Origin: an uncultured Bryobacteraceae bacterium
GTDB taxonomy: Bacteria; Acidobacteriota; Terriglobia; Bryobacterales; Bryobacteraceae
Reading direction: 5' to 3'
Assembly (NCBI GenBank): GCA_937924525.1
Contig: CALDSU010000013.1
Coordinates: 1-64,000 of the forward strand
Length of the DNA: 64,000 bases
The stretch's first letter is position 1, and every line of letters starts with the position of its first letter. Shown piece after piece: positions 27,531 through 34,926 of the stretch. Position numbers and translations under genes: made by a program. Below the pieces are notes generated by a model. It was not told where the DNA came from. It was given only the letters and a program-made list of their open reading frames with translations, and ran no database searches.

Positions 27531-28571
27531 CTAGTTCAAAAAATACGTCCGGTAAAGCGTGTCGCGCTGCTTCGGGACGAACCCGGCGTCCCGGATCATC
27601 CGCCGCAGTTCTTCCTCCGTGGACCGGTGGTGCGCCCCCGCCGCGGAAACGACGTTCTCTTCAATCATGATGCTGCCGACGTCGTTGCCTCCAAAGCGGA
27701 GACCCACCTGGCAGGTCTTCAATCCTTGCGTCACCCAAGACGACTGTATGTTTTCAATGTTGTCCAGATAAAGCCGCGACATCGCCAAGTTTTGCAAATA
27801 CTCGACCGCCGTCGCCTCTTCCTTGACGAAGCGCCCGAGCGAAGTGTTCTCCCGTTGAAACGTCCAGGGAATGAACGCTGTGAAACCGCCCGTTTCATCC
27901 TGGATCCGCCGCACCAGATCGAGGTGGTTCATCCTCTGTTCGAGCGTTTCGCCGCACCCGAACATCATCGTGGCCGTGGTTCGCATGCCCAGGGCGTGCG
28001 CCGTGCGATGCACGTCGACCCATTCCTGCGTGCTGCACTTCAGCCGGCTGATGCGGTAGCGGACGTCGTCGTCGAGGATCTCCGCGCCGCCGCCGGGGAT
28101 CGAGTCCAGACCCGCGTCCCGCAACCGCGCGATCGTGTCTCGCAGCGGAATGCCGCTCACCTCGGCGATGTTGGTGATTTCCGGAGCCGAGAAGCAGTGC
28201 AAGTGGATGCGGAAGCGCTGCTTGATGGCGCGCAGCAGGTCCTCGTACCACTCGATTTTCAGCTCCGGGTGCAAGCCGCCCTGCATCAGGATGCCGGTGC
28301 CGCCCAGGTCGATGGTTTCCTGGATCTTCTGGAAGATCGTCTCATACGGCAGCACGTAGCCTTCTTTGTGTCCCATGGGCCGGTAGAAGGCGCAGAAGCT
28401 GCAATACTCCGTGCAGAAATTCGTGTAGTTGATATTCCGATCAATGATATAGCTGACGACGTTCTCGGGATGCCAGCGCTTGCGCACCGCGTCGGCGGCC
28501 ATGCCCAGGCCGATCAGGTCATCACTTTGCAACAAATCCAGCGCTTCCCGGCGCGAAAGACGATTGCTCAT
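27531..28571 (-). CDS. mqnC: Cyclic dehypoxanthinyl futalosine synthase (MqnC)
   Basis: MqnC is the radical SAM enzyme that cyclises dehypoxanthinyl futalosine in the futalosine route to menaquinone. The 346-residue protein has the cluster motif CTEYCSFC (Cys53, Cys57, Cys60) and family-specific stretches such as INYTNFC, ILMQGGLHPELKIEWYEDL, LDSIPGGGAEILDD and TTATMMFGCGETLEQR. The start is ATG 28571. Its presence indicates menaquinone-based respiration made by the futalosine rather than the classical pathway, and fits the quinol-dependent NO reductase at 57257. Confidence 0.93.
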   Translation of the reverse strand: MSNRLSRREALDLLQSDDLIGLGMAADAVRKRWHPENVVSYIIDRNINYTNFCTEYCSFCAFYRPMGHKEGYVLPYETIFQKIQETIDLGGTGILMQGGLHPELKIEWYEDLLRAIKQRFRIHLHCFSAPEITNIAEVSGIPLRDTIARLRDAGLDSIPGGGAEILDDDVRYRISRLKCSTQEWVDVHRTAHALGMRTTATMMFGCGETLEQRMNHLDLVRRIQDETGGFTAFIPWTFQRENTSLGRFVKEEATAVEYLQNLAMSRLYLDNIENIQSSWVTQGLKTCQVGLRFGGNDVGSIMIEENVVSAAGAHHRSTEEELRRMIRDAGFVPKQRDTLYRTYFLN

Positions 28572-28606
28572 AACAGGAAAGTTCCTTCAGCGTACCACCT
28601 GTGCGG

Positions 28607-28646
28607 GCGGGTAGTCCGGCGGGGAGGCAACCGCCGGACTACCCGC
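28607..28646. repeat. Perfect 16-bp inverted repeat in the mqnC/28678 divergent gap
   Basis: Arms GCGGGTAGTCCGGCGG (28607-28622) and its exact complement (28631-28646) flank an 8-base loop. It lies between divergent start codons, so it is not a gene-end terminator, and no T-tract follows on either strand. It overlaps the GCAAC block of a candidate promoter for the 28678 gene and could act as an operator or attenuating hairpin. Confidence 0.8.
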
Positions 28647-28654
28647 TCCGATAA
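28627..28654 (+). promoter_or_regulatory. Shared two-block promoter-like motif, copy 3
   Basis: GCAAC at 28627-28631 and CGATAA at 28649-28654 are separated by 17 bases. The same blocks with 16-base spacing occur at 29081-29112 and 33030-33061. The ATG at 28678 lies 29 bases after the CGATAA start, nearly the same distance as in the 33082 gene (31 bases). Confidence 0.5.
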
Positions 28655-28677
28655 TACGACGGAGGAAACAACCAACG

Positions 28678-29064
28678 ATGTCCAGAAAAGTGGTCAACAT
28701 CGGTCGGAGCGGCAGAGCGCCGGCGTTGCCCGCCGTGCGAGGACTGGCGCGCACGGAGATAGCGGGCGGATTCGCGGCCCAGGCGGCTCGCATTCGCCAG
28801 GCGTTCACCCGGCGCCGCGGGGTGCACCCGCTCGTGCGGCAGGGTCCTGGCGAGGTGACGCTGACCTTTGACGGGGGCGTGCTGCGTGGCCGCGGCATCG
28901 ACCCGCACTCCGGGCAGTTGCGTTCGGGAGCGGTCCTCCCCGCGCGCCGGCCCGTGCCGTTCGATCTTGGCCCCCGGTCGGCGCCGGCCGGCCACTCCCT
29001 GGTCGGTCTGCGGAACTGGATGGCGCGGAACGGACATCGCCGCGTGTTGCTGGAAATCCGCTGA
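28678..29064 (+). CDS. Hypothetical basic protein, first gene of the type III-like locus
   Basis: I do not recognise this 128-residue protein. It is strongly basic and Arg-rich (RQAFTRRRGVHPLV, RNGHRRVLLEIR), without signal peptide or membrane helix. The middle (EVTLTFDGGVLRGRGIDP) looks like a small beta structure. The ATG has a strong GGAGG ribosome-binding site and a candidate promoter of the type shared with two other genes of the locus, which is the reason for grouping it with the export-gate cluster. A secreted substrate or regulator is possible. Confidence 0.6.
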   Translation: MSRKVVNIGRSGRAPALPAVRGLARTEIAGGFAAQAARIRQAFTRRRGVHPLVRQGPGEVTLTFDGGVLRGRGIDPHSGQLRSGAVLPARRPVPFDLGPRSAPAGHSLVGLRNWMARNGHRRVLLEIR

Positions 29065-29078
29065 AAAAACGGCGGCGC

Positions 29079-29112
29079 TAGCAACCGCAGGTTGTGCGAT
29101 CCGATAACAAGG
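29079..29112 (+). promoter_or_regulatory. Shared two-block promoter-like motif, copy 1
   Basis: TAGCAAC (29079-29085), 16 bases, then CGATAACAAGG (29102-29112). The copy at 33028-33061 is identical in both blocks and in spacing. The layout resembles an ECF-type promoter, with GCAAC as -35 and CGATAA as -10. It lies upstream of the long glycine-rich protein gene and its leader peptide. Confidence 0.55.
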
Positions 29113-29162
29113 GCGTCACGGGTGGGATCAAGCCACTCGATCAATCAACAGGAGGAAGACCG

Positions 29163-29207
29163 GTGCGCCACGGCTCTGGCGCCCGGGAGAAAGGACAGAG
29201 CGCATGA
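29163..29207 (+). CDS. Possible 14-codon leader peptide
   Basis: A GTG at 29163 sits 7 bases after a near-perfect AGGAGGAAG ribosome-binding site and opens a 14-residue frame (MRHGSGAREKGQSA). Its TGA stop overlaps the ATG of the next gene as ATGA. The downstream gene has its own weaker AAAGGAC site. The arrangement suggests translational coupling through a leader peptide, but it could also be a chance open frame. Confidence 0.35.
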   Translation: MRHGSGAREKGQSA

Positions 29208-29998
29208 TTGGCAACATTCTCAAAGTCGCAACCAGCGTGCTGCCGGGTCCCGTCGGCGGGATCGTCGGCGGGATTCTAGGCGGCATCGGCGGTGCAGGCG
29301 GTCCCGGAGGCGTGGTCGGCGGGCTGCTCGCCGGACCGGCTAACCTGATCGGCGGGATTGGCAAGGCGTTTGGCAAACTTTTCGGTCGCAAGAAGAAGAA
29401 GCCGAAGCACCATTGCCCGCCCCGCCCGCTGCCGTTCCGCCCGCCCTTTGGCGGGATTCAGCAGCAGTTGAAAGGGATCGGCGATCAACTGAACAAGATC
29501 ACAGACCAACTGGGCAAGCTGCTCCAGGGCTTGCAGCAGGGCTTGCAGGGCATGGGTCAGGGAATTGGCCAGGGAATCGCCCAAGGCATTACCCAAGGCA
29601 TGCAGGGCCTCGGCCAAGGCGTGGCCACCGGTGGGACGGGGATCTCGCAGGGTCTCCAGCAGTTGATGCAGATCCTTCAGGGCCTGTTCAACTCGCTCAC
29701 GGGCGCGGCCCAGGGCGGGCAACAGTTGCCTGCCGTGCAGGGCCAGGGCGCGGCGGGCGGCGCCAGTTCCGCCGCCGGCGTTTCTGGTGGCGGTGGGGAT
29801 TCCATCTCCGCGGCTGGCAGCAAGATCGACGGCATGATGAAGCAGGCCGAACAGCTCATGATGTCGGACAACAAGGCCGACCAACTCAAGGGCCAGAAAA
29901 TGATGCAGGACGCTCAGAACCTGTTCCAGATGATGTCCAACCTGCTGAAGGCCCAGGCCGACATGCAGAAGGCCGCCATCCAGAACATGCGGGTCTGA
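29204..29998 (+). CDS. Long glycine/glutamine-rich protein, putative type III-like substrate
   Basis: This 264-residue protein has no recognised family. Residues 8-58 are a Gly-rich hydrophobic segment (GGIVGGILGGIGG, GGLLAGPANLIGGIGKAFG) ending in a KKKK cluster. Residues 80-160 are heptad-like Gln/Gly repeats (LQGLQQGLQGMGQGIGQGIAQG), and after a Gly/Ala/Ser linker there is a Met/Gln-rich helical C-terminus. Its last residues (KAQADMQKAAIQNMRV) align with those of the 108-residue protein at 33082 (KVKHDMCMSCIRNMK), and both have the same kind of hydrophobic glycine segment. A SycD-like TPR protein follows 22 bases later, the classic layout of a type III translocator with its chaperone. Translocator or pore function is inferred. 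Confidence 0.6.
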   Translation: MIGNILKVATSVLPGPVGGIVGGILGGIGGAGGPGGVVGGLLAGPANLIGGIGKAFGKLFGRKKKKPKHHCPPRPLPFRPPFGGIQQQLKGIGDQLNKITDQLGKLLQGLQQGLQGMGQGIGQGIAQGITQGMQGLGQGVATGGTGISQGLQQLMQILQGLFNSLTGAAQGGQQLPAVQGQGAAGGASSAAGVSGGGGDSISAAGSKIDGMMKQAEQLMMSDNKADQLKGQKMMQDAQNLFQMMSNLLKAQADMQKAAIQNMRV

Positions 29999-30020
29999 CA
30001 GAAACCGGAGGAATCCCCCA

Positions 30021-30506
30021 ATGGCAGAAGAACTTACTCTCGAAACCGTACAGAAGGCCCTCGACGGCGAAGCGCCGCTGAACTCGATCTTCGGCTTCAC
30101 CCCCGAGCAGATCGGGGGCATCGCCTCGCTCGGTTACGAACTCTATGAGCAGGGCAAGATGGAGGAGGCCACGCAGGTCTTTCGCGGCCTGATTGCCCTC
30201 GACGAATCCAACTATCTCGGCTACGCCGGCCTCGGCGCGGTCGCCCTGGCCCAGGAGCCTCCCGCGCTGGATATGGCGGTCAACTTCCTGACCCGCGCGA
30301 CGCAACTGAATGGCAGCGACCCGTCGATCTACGCCAACCTCGGAGAGGCCTATCTCCGGCAGGCGAAGTTCGCGGAAGCGGCCCAGGCGTTTGAGAAAGC
30401 GCTGGACCTGGATCCGGAGGAAGAGGATCCCGGCGCCAACCGCGCGCGCGCCATTATCGACGGCATGGAGATCGTGATGGCTGAACTCCAGAAAATGGAG
30501 TCTTGA
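30021..30506 (+). CDS. SycD/LcrH-like TPR chaperone
   Basis: The 161-residue protein consists of three TPR units. The first (LGYELYEQGKMEEATQVFRGLIALDESNYLGYAGLG, quoted here only as its recognisable start ELYEQGKMEEA and end YAGLG) closely resembles the first repeats of SycD/LcrH class II chaperones, which hold type III translocators in the cytoplasm before export. It directly follows the long glycine-rich protein and precedes the export-gate gene, with a terminator after it. A generic TPR protein cannot be excluded from sequence alone, but position and repeat pattern favour the chaperone reading. Confidence 0.65.
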   Translation: MAEELTLETVQKALDGEAPLNSIFGFTPEQIGGIASLGYELYEQGKMEEATQVFRGLIALDESNYLGYAGLGAVALAQEPPALDMAVNFLTRATQLNGSDPSIYANLGEAYLRQAKFAEAAQAFEKALDLDPEEEDPGANRARAIIDGMEIVMAELQKMES

Positions 30507-30525
30507 TGCTCTCCCTGTGAATCTT

Positions 30526-30559
30526 CGCCGGGCGGCAGGGCGCCGCCCGGCGTATTTTG
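30526..30559 (+). terminator. Intrinsic terminator between the TPR chaperone and sctV
   Basis: An 11-base-pair perfect GC stem (CGCCGGGCGGC with GCCGCCCGGCG) around a 5-base loop is followed by TATTTTG, 19 bases after the TPR stop. It would separate the first substrate-chaperone cassette from the export-gate gene, giving sctV its own expression level. Confidence 0.75.
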
Positions 30560-30592
30560 CTGCCCGAGGGTATGTAACAATCGACTTTCGCC

Positions 30593-32737
30593 ATGGTGGC
30601 CCGCGTTCAATCGGAAATCGCCAAAATCCGCCAGCAGATTTTGAGCGGCGACCTCGTCGGCGTCCTCACGCGCTTTAGCGATCTCGTGATCGTCGCCGCG
30701 GTGTCGGTGATCATCGGCATGATGATCGTGCCGCTGCCCACTTGGCTGCTGGACATCTTTCTCACCGTCAATATCACCGCCGCCGTCACCGTCCTGATGG
30801 TGTCGATCTATATCTCCCGGGCCACGCAGATCGCCTCGTATCCCACCATTTTGCTGCTGACCACGCTGTACCGTCTGGCGCTGGACATCTCCTCCACGCG
30901 CCTGATTCTCCTGCAAGCCGACGCCGGCGAGGTCATCCGGGCGTTTGGCATGTTCGTGGTGGGCGGCAACTTCGTGGTCGGCGCGGTCATCTTCCTCATC
31001 ATCACGCTGGTGCAGTTCATTGTCATCACCAAGGGCTCCGAACGCGTGGCCGAAGTCTCGGCCCGCTTTTCCCTGGACGCCATGCCCGGCAAACAGATGT
31101 CGATCGACGCGGACATGCGCGCTGGCATCATTGATTTCGAAGTCGCCAAGAGCCGGCGCGAGGAACTGGCCCGCGAATCGCAATTCTACGGCGCCATGGA
31201 CGGCGCGATGAAGTTCGTCAAGGGCGACGCTATCGCCGGCATTGTGATCACGCTCATCAACATCGTGGGCGGCCTGATTATCGGCGTCGTGATGAACGGA
31301 ATGGAAGTGGTCGACGCGGTGCAGACCTACTCGATCCTCACCATCGGGAGCGGCCTGGTTTCGCAGATTCCCGCGCTGCTGATCTCGATTTCGGCCGGCA
31401 TGGTGGTGACGCGCGTTGCTTCCGAGGACCGGGAATCGAACCTGGGCACCGATGTCGCCGGCCAGATTCTGGCTCAGCCGCGCGCGATCGCCGTGGCCGC
31501 CGGCTTGCTTTTCGTGGTGGGCATTATTCCCGGCATGCCTCTGGTGCCGTTCTTTATTTTGGCCGCGGTCACCGGCAGCACGGCCTACGGCCTGTTCCGC
31601 GCCGTGGGGCTGAAGGAGTCCGCGGCCGCGCTCCAGGCCACCCCGGCCCTGCCCGAGGCGGCGAACGAAGAGCCGGAAGTTTCCGTGACCGTGCCGTTGG
31701 TGCTGGAGGTCAGCGACGCGTTGACCCCCTTCGTCGATATCCAGACCGAACAGGGCAAGCGCTTCTTCGAGTTGCTGGTGGAAGTCCGGAATAATCTCTA
31801 CGCCGAGCTCGGCGTGATCTTCCCGCCCATCCAGGTCAGCGGCAACTGCCCGTACGAAGCCGGCATGTACATGATCTACCTCAACGAGGTGCCCGCCGTC
31901 ACCGGCAGCATCCGCCTGGACGCGGTGCTGGTGAACGATTCGGCGCGCGCGGTGTTCATTTACGGCCTCAAGGGCCAGGACACCACGAATCCCGCCACCG
32001 GCAAGCCCGCCGCCTGGATCGACCGCGCCGAGCGCGAGCGGGCCGAGAACGCCGGCTTGCAGGTGTGGGACACTCACGAAATCCTGATCCTCCACCTGAC
32101 GGGTTTCCTGCGCAAGAACGCCAAGGAGTTCGTGGGCATTCAGGAAGTGCAGTGGATGGTGGACACCATCAAAAAGTTCTATCCCAACCTCGTCGATGAG
32201 GTGGTGCCGAAGCCGGTTTCGCTGCAGACGCTCACCGAAATCCTCCAGCGCCTGGTGGAGGAAGAAACGTCGATTCGGGATCTGAAAACCATCTTCCAGA
32301 CCCTGGCCGAATGGGGCCGCACCGAACGGGATGTGATCGCCCTGACCGAGCACGTGCGCACCGCGCTGCGGCGCAAGATCTGCTATCAAATCACCCAGGG
32401 TAAGTCGACGCTCTTTGTTTATCAGCTTGACCCGGAAATCGAGGAGATGTTCCGGAACTCGATTCGCCACGGCGCCAGCGGGGCCAGCCTGGCCATGGAT
32501 CCGGCGGCGATCCAGCAGATCGTGGACGCGGCCTATGTCCAGATCGGCAACCTGCCGCCGACCGCGCAACGGCCGGTGATCATCACCGATCCGGAGATCC
32601 GGCGCTTCGTCAAACGCCTGCTGGACTACAATTTCCCGGACGTGACCGTGTTGAGTTGGACACAGATTACCAAAGATATCCAGATTCAGTCGCTGGGCAT
32701 GATCTCGCTGGTCCGGCAGCACCGGCTCGTGGAATAG
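30593..32737 (+). CDS. Type III secretion export-gate protein (SctV/FlhA family, FHIPEP)
   Basis: This is a full-length 714-residue member of the SctV/FlhA family, the nonameric export gate of type III secretion systems and flagella. About seven or eight membrane helices occupy residues 27-330. The FHIPEP signature region (RFSLDAMPGKQMSIDADM) is near 158-175. The cytoplasmic ring-forming domain follows, ending LSWTQITKDIQIQSLGMISL as in other SctV proteins. It looks intact. No sctN ATPase, sctRSTU, sctQ, sctJ or secretin gene is nearby, nor any flagellar gene. Neighbouring SycD-like proteins favour a secretion rather than a flagellar role. Start ATG 30593; a GTG one codon later is an alternative. 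Confidence 0.9.
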   Translation: MVARVQSEIAKIRQQILSGDLVGVLTRFSDLVIVAAVSVIIGMMIVPLPTWLLDIFLTVNITAAVTVLMVSIYISRATQIASYPTILLLTTLYRLALDISSTRLILLQADAGEVIRAFGMFVVGGNFVVGAVIFLIITLVQFIVITKGSERVAEVSARFSLDAMPGKQMSIDADMRAGIIDFEVAKSRREELARESQFYGAMDGAMKFVKGDAIAGIVITLINIVGGLIIGVVMNGMEVVDAVQTYSILTIGSGLVSQIPALLISISAGMVVTRVASEDRESNLGTDVAGQILAQPRAIAVAAGLLFVVGIIPGMPLVPFFILAAVTGSTAYGLFRAVGLKESAAALQATPALPEAANEEPEVSVTVPLVLEVSDALTPFVDIQTEQGKRFFELLVEVRNNLYAELGVIFPPIQVSGNCPYEAGMYMIYLNEVPAVTGSIRLDAVLVNDSARAVFIYGLKGQDTTNPATGKPAAWIDRAERERAENAGLQVWDTHEILILHLTGFLRKNAKEFVGIQEVQWMVDTIKKFYPNLVDEVVPKPVSLQTLTEILQRLVEEETSIRDLKTIFQTLAEWGRTERDVIALTEHVRTALRRKICYQITQGKSTLFVYQLDPEIEEMFRNSIRHGASGASLAMDPAAIQQIVDAAYVQIGNLPPTAQRPVIITDPEIRRFVKRLLDYNFPDVTVLSWTQITKDIQIQSLGMISLVRQHRLVE

Positions 32738-32765
32738 ACCTCTTTCAGGAAGGAGACCGAGACGC

Positions 32766-33017
32766 ATGAGTGAACCCGCAAAGACCACGATGGAATGGCC
32801 CCGGTACCCGACGCTCGAGCGGGTGCTGCAGGACGACGCACAGGGCCTGTTCGAGCGGATGGAGAAAACCTGCCGTCGCCTGGAGGAATTCGTCAAAACC
32901 GGCACGCCGCAGGAACAGGGTCGCGCGCGTTCCGCGATGGCTGCTTATGGCCGGACCATGCAATTGTTGCGGCGGCTTACCGAAGAAGCGGAAAAGCTGG
33001 CGCAGGAGGCGAAGTAG
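32766..33017 (+). CDS. Small helical protein downstream of the export gate
   Basis: An 83-residue protein predicted to be almost fully alpha-helical (LERVLQDDAQGLFERMEKTCRRLEEF, shown by its parts LERVLQDD and RMEKTCRRLEEF, then LLRRLTEEAEKLAQEAK). Size and helical-hairpin character are like type III needle subunits or needle co-chaperones, but I see no diagnostic motif. It is 28 bases after sctV with a good AGGAAGGAG ribosome-binding site and is probably co-transcribed with it. Confidence 0.55.
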   Translation: MSEPAKTTMEWPRYPTLERVLQDDAQGLFERMEKTCRRLEEFVKTGTPQEQGRARSAMAAYGRTMQLLRRLTEEAEKLAQEAK

Positions 33018-33027
33018 GCCGGAGCGG

Positions 33028-33061
33028 TAGCAACTTCCGCGCCCGCCCCTCGATAACAAGG
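33028..33061 (+). promoter_or_regulatory. Shared two-block promoter-like motif, copy 2
   Basis: TAGCAAC (33028-33034), 16 bases, then CGATAACAAGG (33051-33061), identical in both blocks and spacing to copy 1 at 29079. It ends 20 bases before the start codon of the short glycine-rich protein, a natural distance for a -10 element plus leader. Confidence 0.55.
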
Positions 33062-33081
33062 TTGGAAGGAGCAAAACGAAG

Positions 33082-33408
33082 ATGTCATTTCCCACCATCG
33101 GCAGCAGCATTCCCCCGGTCCTGACGACCGAAGACATTTTCCGCCCGCAGGAGGCGATTCACCGGCAGTCCGGCACGTTCCGCCGCGTGCTCGGCGGCGT
33201 GGTGGGCGGGGTAGGCAACCTGCTGTTGCCCGGAATCGGCGGACTGTTGGGCAGCGCGCTGTCCGGTTCCGGCGTCGGGCTGAGCGCGGGACCGTTCCTG
33301 GCCATTCAGGAGCAGATTCAGGCGGAAGCGCGCGCGGTCGAACTGCAATCGACCATCATGAAGGTGAAGCACGATATGTGCATGAGCTGCATCCGGAATA
33401 TGAAGTAA
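33082..33408 (+). CDS. Short glycine-rich hydrophobic protein, putative type III-like substrate
   Basis: A 108-residue protein of unknown family. Residues 35-70 are a glycine-rich hydrophobic stretch (VLGGVVGGVGNLLLPGIGG), then a helical C-terminus with a Cys pair (CMSC) ending in IRNMK. Both the glycine segment and the C-terminus resemble the 264-residue protein at 29204: K, D-M and I-x-N-M-K/R positions are shared. Both genes have the same upstream motif and both are followed by a TPR gene. I infer two paralogous substrate-chaperone cassettes. Confidence 0.6.
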   Translation: MSFPTIGSSIPPVLTTEDIFRPQEAIHRQSGTFRRVLGGVVGGVGNLLLPGIGGLLGSALSGSGVGLSAGPFLAIQEQIQAEARAVELQSTIMKVKHDMCMSCIRNMK

Positions 33409-33496
33409 AACGGCTTCGGAGGGCAGCCGCGGCTGCCCCACGGCCGCGGCCCGGCGCCGGCGGAGGGTGCGCCGGGTCGCGAGCGTGGATTTTTAA

Positions 33497-33511
33497 GGCG
33501 GAAATTCCGCC
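33497..33511. promoter_or_regulatory. Dyad GGCGGAA-A-TTCCGCC before the second TPR gene
   Basis: A 15-base perfect dyad with a one-base centre lies 17 bases before the start codon at 33529, just upstream of the AAAGGA ribosome-binding site. Its tight centre favours a protein-binding site over a hairpin. The GC-rich gap before it (33421-33478) also holds a GGCAGCCGCGGCTGCC palindrome. Confidence 0.4.
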
Positions 33512-33528
33512 AAAGAAAGGATGACGCC

Positions 33529-33930
33529 ATGAAGTGGGATATCGTGCCAACCAACGACGAGATCGCCTTGCTGATGGAAGCGGGCTTGGTGTATCGGGAC
33601 ACCAGCCAGTTCGCCGAAGCTCGTGACGTCTTTGCGGGCGTGCGCGCCCTCTTGCCCCAGAGCGATGTGCCCGAGGTCATGCTGGGGAGCGTGGCTGCCT
33701 ATCAGCAGGAATTTTCGGCGGCGCAAAAACATTACCAGCGCGCGCTGGAGGTGAATCCGCGGAGTTCCCTTGCTCTCGTGCATCTGGGGGAGCTCGCGCT
33801 GGTGCAGAAAAACCCGGGGGAGGCTCGCAATTATTTCAAGAAAGTCCTCGAGCTCGATCCGCGCGGCGACGCCGGTAAGACGGCCCGCACCATGCTGGAG
33901 TTGACCGATACGCTGAAATGGGAAGGCTAG
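33529..33930 (+). CDS. TPR protein, second putative type III-type chaperone
   Basis: The 133-residue protein has three TPR-like repeats (LMEAGLVYRDTSQFAEARDVF, AYQQEFSAAQKHYQRALEVNP and LALVQKNPGEARNYFKKVLELDP, each seen as a 34-residue helical pair). The first repeat is like the HrpB1/YscG/SycD group of type III chaperones. It follows the short glycine-rich protein, repeating the substrate-chaperone order seen at 29204/30021. A generic TPR scaffold is the alternative. Confidence 0.55.
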   Translation: MKWDIVPTNDEIALLMEAGLVYRDTSQFAEARDVFAGVRALLPQSDVPEVMLGSVAAYQQEFSAAQKHYQRALEVNPRSSLALVHLGELALVQKNPGEARNYFKKVLELDPRGDAGKTARTMLELTDTLKWEG

Positions 33931-33969
33931 TCCGCAGCCTCAGCAAGAGAGGGCAAGGGAGTGCTGGTC

Positions 33970-34326
33970 ATGGAGATTAAGCGTCCTGGCTTGGGTTTGC
34001 CTCCGCTCGACCGTGCGCGCGCCCCCCAGGAGACGGGTAAGCCGCAGACGGACTTCGCCGCCCAGCGCCGCGCGCAGGCGGAAAACAGCGCCCCGGTTCC
34101 CGAACCTTCCGGAATCCTTCCCGGGGTGGCGGCCCGCTTCACCAAGGCGGACCTGCGTGACCCGGATTCGCTGGAAACCGTTCTGCACAGCGCCATCCAG
34201 GAACTCCTGCTGCGGGACGCGCGGCCGCTGAGTGACCACCAGCGCGCGGTCCTCGGCGACTGGATGCAGAACGATCCGCTCATCCGCCGCCAACTGGAGC
34301 GATACTTGGAAAAGATCCTGCCGTGA
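33970..34326 (+). CDS. Hypothetical soluble protein of the type III-like locus
   Basis: I choose ATG 33970, 9 bases after AGGGAG, rather than the GTG at 33961, which is adjacent to that site. The 118-residue product has a disordered Pro/Gln-rich N-terminal half (RPGLGLPPLDRARAPQ) and a helical C-terminal half (SLETVLHSAIQELLLRDARP, ERYLEKILP). No family recognised. It is 26 bases before the FHA gene and belongs to the same transcription unit. The layout of a floppy N-terminus and helical core is common among secreted regulators and gatekeepers, but that is speculation. Confidence 0.55.
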   Translation: MEIKRPGLGLPPLDRARAPQETGKPQTDFAAQRRAQAENSAPVPEPSGILPGVAARFTKADLRDPDSLETVLHSAIQELLLRDARPLSDHQRAVLGDWMQNDPLIRRQLERYLEKILP

Positions 34327-34351
34327 CTTTTCGTGGGCGAGGCTGACGCGC

Positions 34352-34870
34352 GTGGAACTGATCGTTTCGATCACGTCGAAGAGCAACCAAACGCAGCAAT
34401 CCGTCGCCTGCGCCGTCACGCCGCGGATTGTGTTTGGCCGGACTCCGGACAGCCCGGTAGTGCTGGATGGTCCGGGCGTCTCCCGCGAGCACCTGGCGGT
34501 GGAGAGCGAAAACGGCGCGTTGTTCGTCGTCGATCTTTCCAGCAATGGCAGTTGGGTCAACGGCACCCGTCTGCCCCGGGGGCGCAGGCATCGCGTGCAA
34601 GTGGGCGACCTGGTGGAGTTGCCGGGTTACGAATTGCGGCTGGAAACCGCCGCGCTGGCTCCGGTGGCCGGGCCGGAGACCGCAGTCGCGCCAGCCGTCC
34701 CCGGCGTGTTGGAAGCCGCGGGCGCGGAGCCGGTGGCGGCGCCGGCCGCCAAGCCCTCTCCGCTAGCCTTGATCCAAGGCTTCTGGAGATCGTTTACTTC
34801 CCTGGAGCGCTTTGCGTTCGTCGTGGACGTGATCTGCATCGGGCTCCTCGTCTGGTATTTCACTTCCTGA
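34352..34870 (+). CDS. FHA-domain protein with C-terminal membrane anchor
   Basis: From GTG 34352 (GAGG nine bases upstream) this gives 172 residues. Residues 20-100 form an FHA domain (RIVFGRTPDSPVVL, VSREHLAVE, DLSSNGSWVNGTRL). A Pro/Ala linker leads to a single transmembrane helix at the extreme C-terminus (FAFVVDVICIGLLVWYF). The type III basal-body protein SctD also combines a cytoplasmic FHA-like domain with one membrane helix, but has a large periplasmic part that is missing here. It could be a minimal SctD-like ring component or a phosphothreonine reader tethered next to the gate. Confidence 0.75.
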   Translation: MELIVSITSKSNQTQQSVACAVTPRIVFGRTPDSPVVLDGPGVSREHLAVESENGALFVVDLSSNGSWVNGTRLPRGRRHRVQVGDLVELPGYELRLETAALAPVAGPETAVAPAVPGVLEAAGAEPVAAPAAKPSPLALIQGFWRSFTSLERFAFVVDVICIGLLVWYFTS

Positions 34871-34926
34871 ACGCCGCGCCGGACCGCGTAAGCCGCGCTG
34901 GCGCGACGGTCTGCGGAGGATACGAC

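Noticed and set aside
30593-32737. Flagellar FlhA identity for the export-gate protein
   Set aside because: No flagellar gene is nearby and the flanking SycD-like genes favour a secretion-type SctV, although sequence alone does not fully exclude FlhA.
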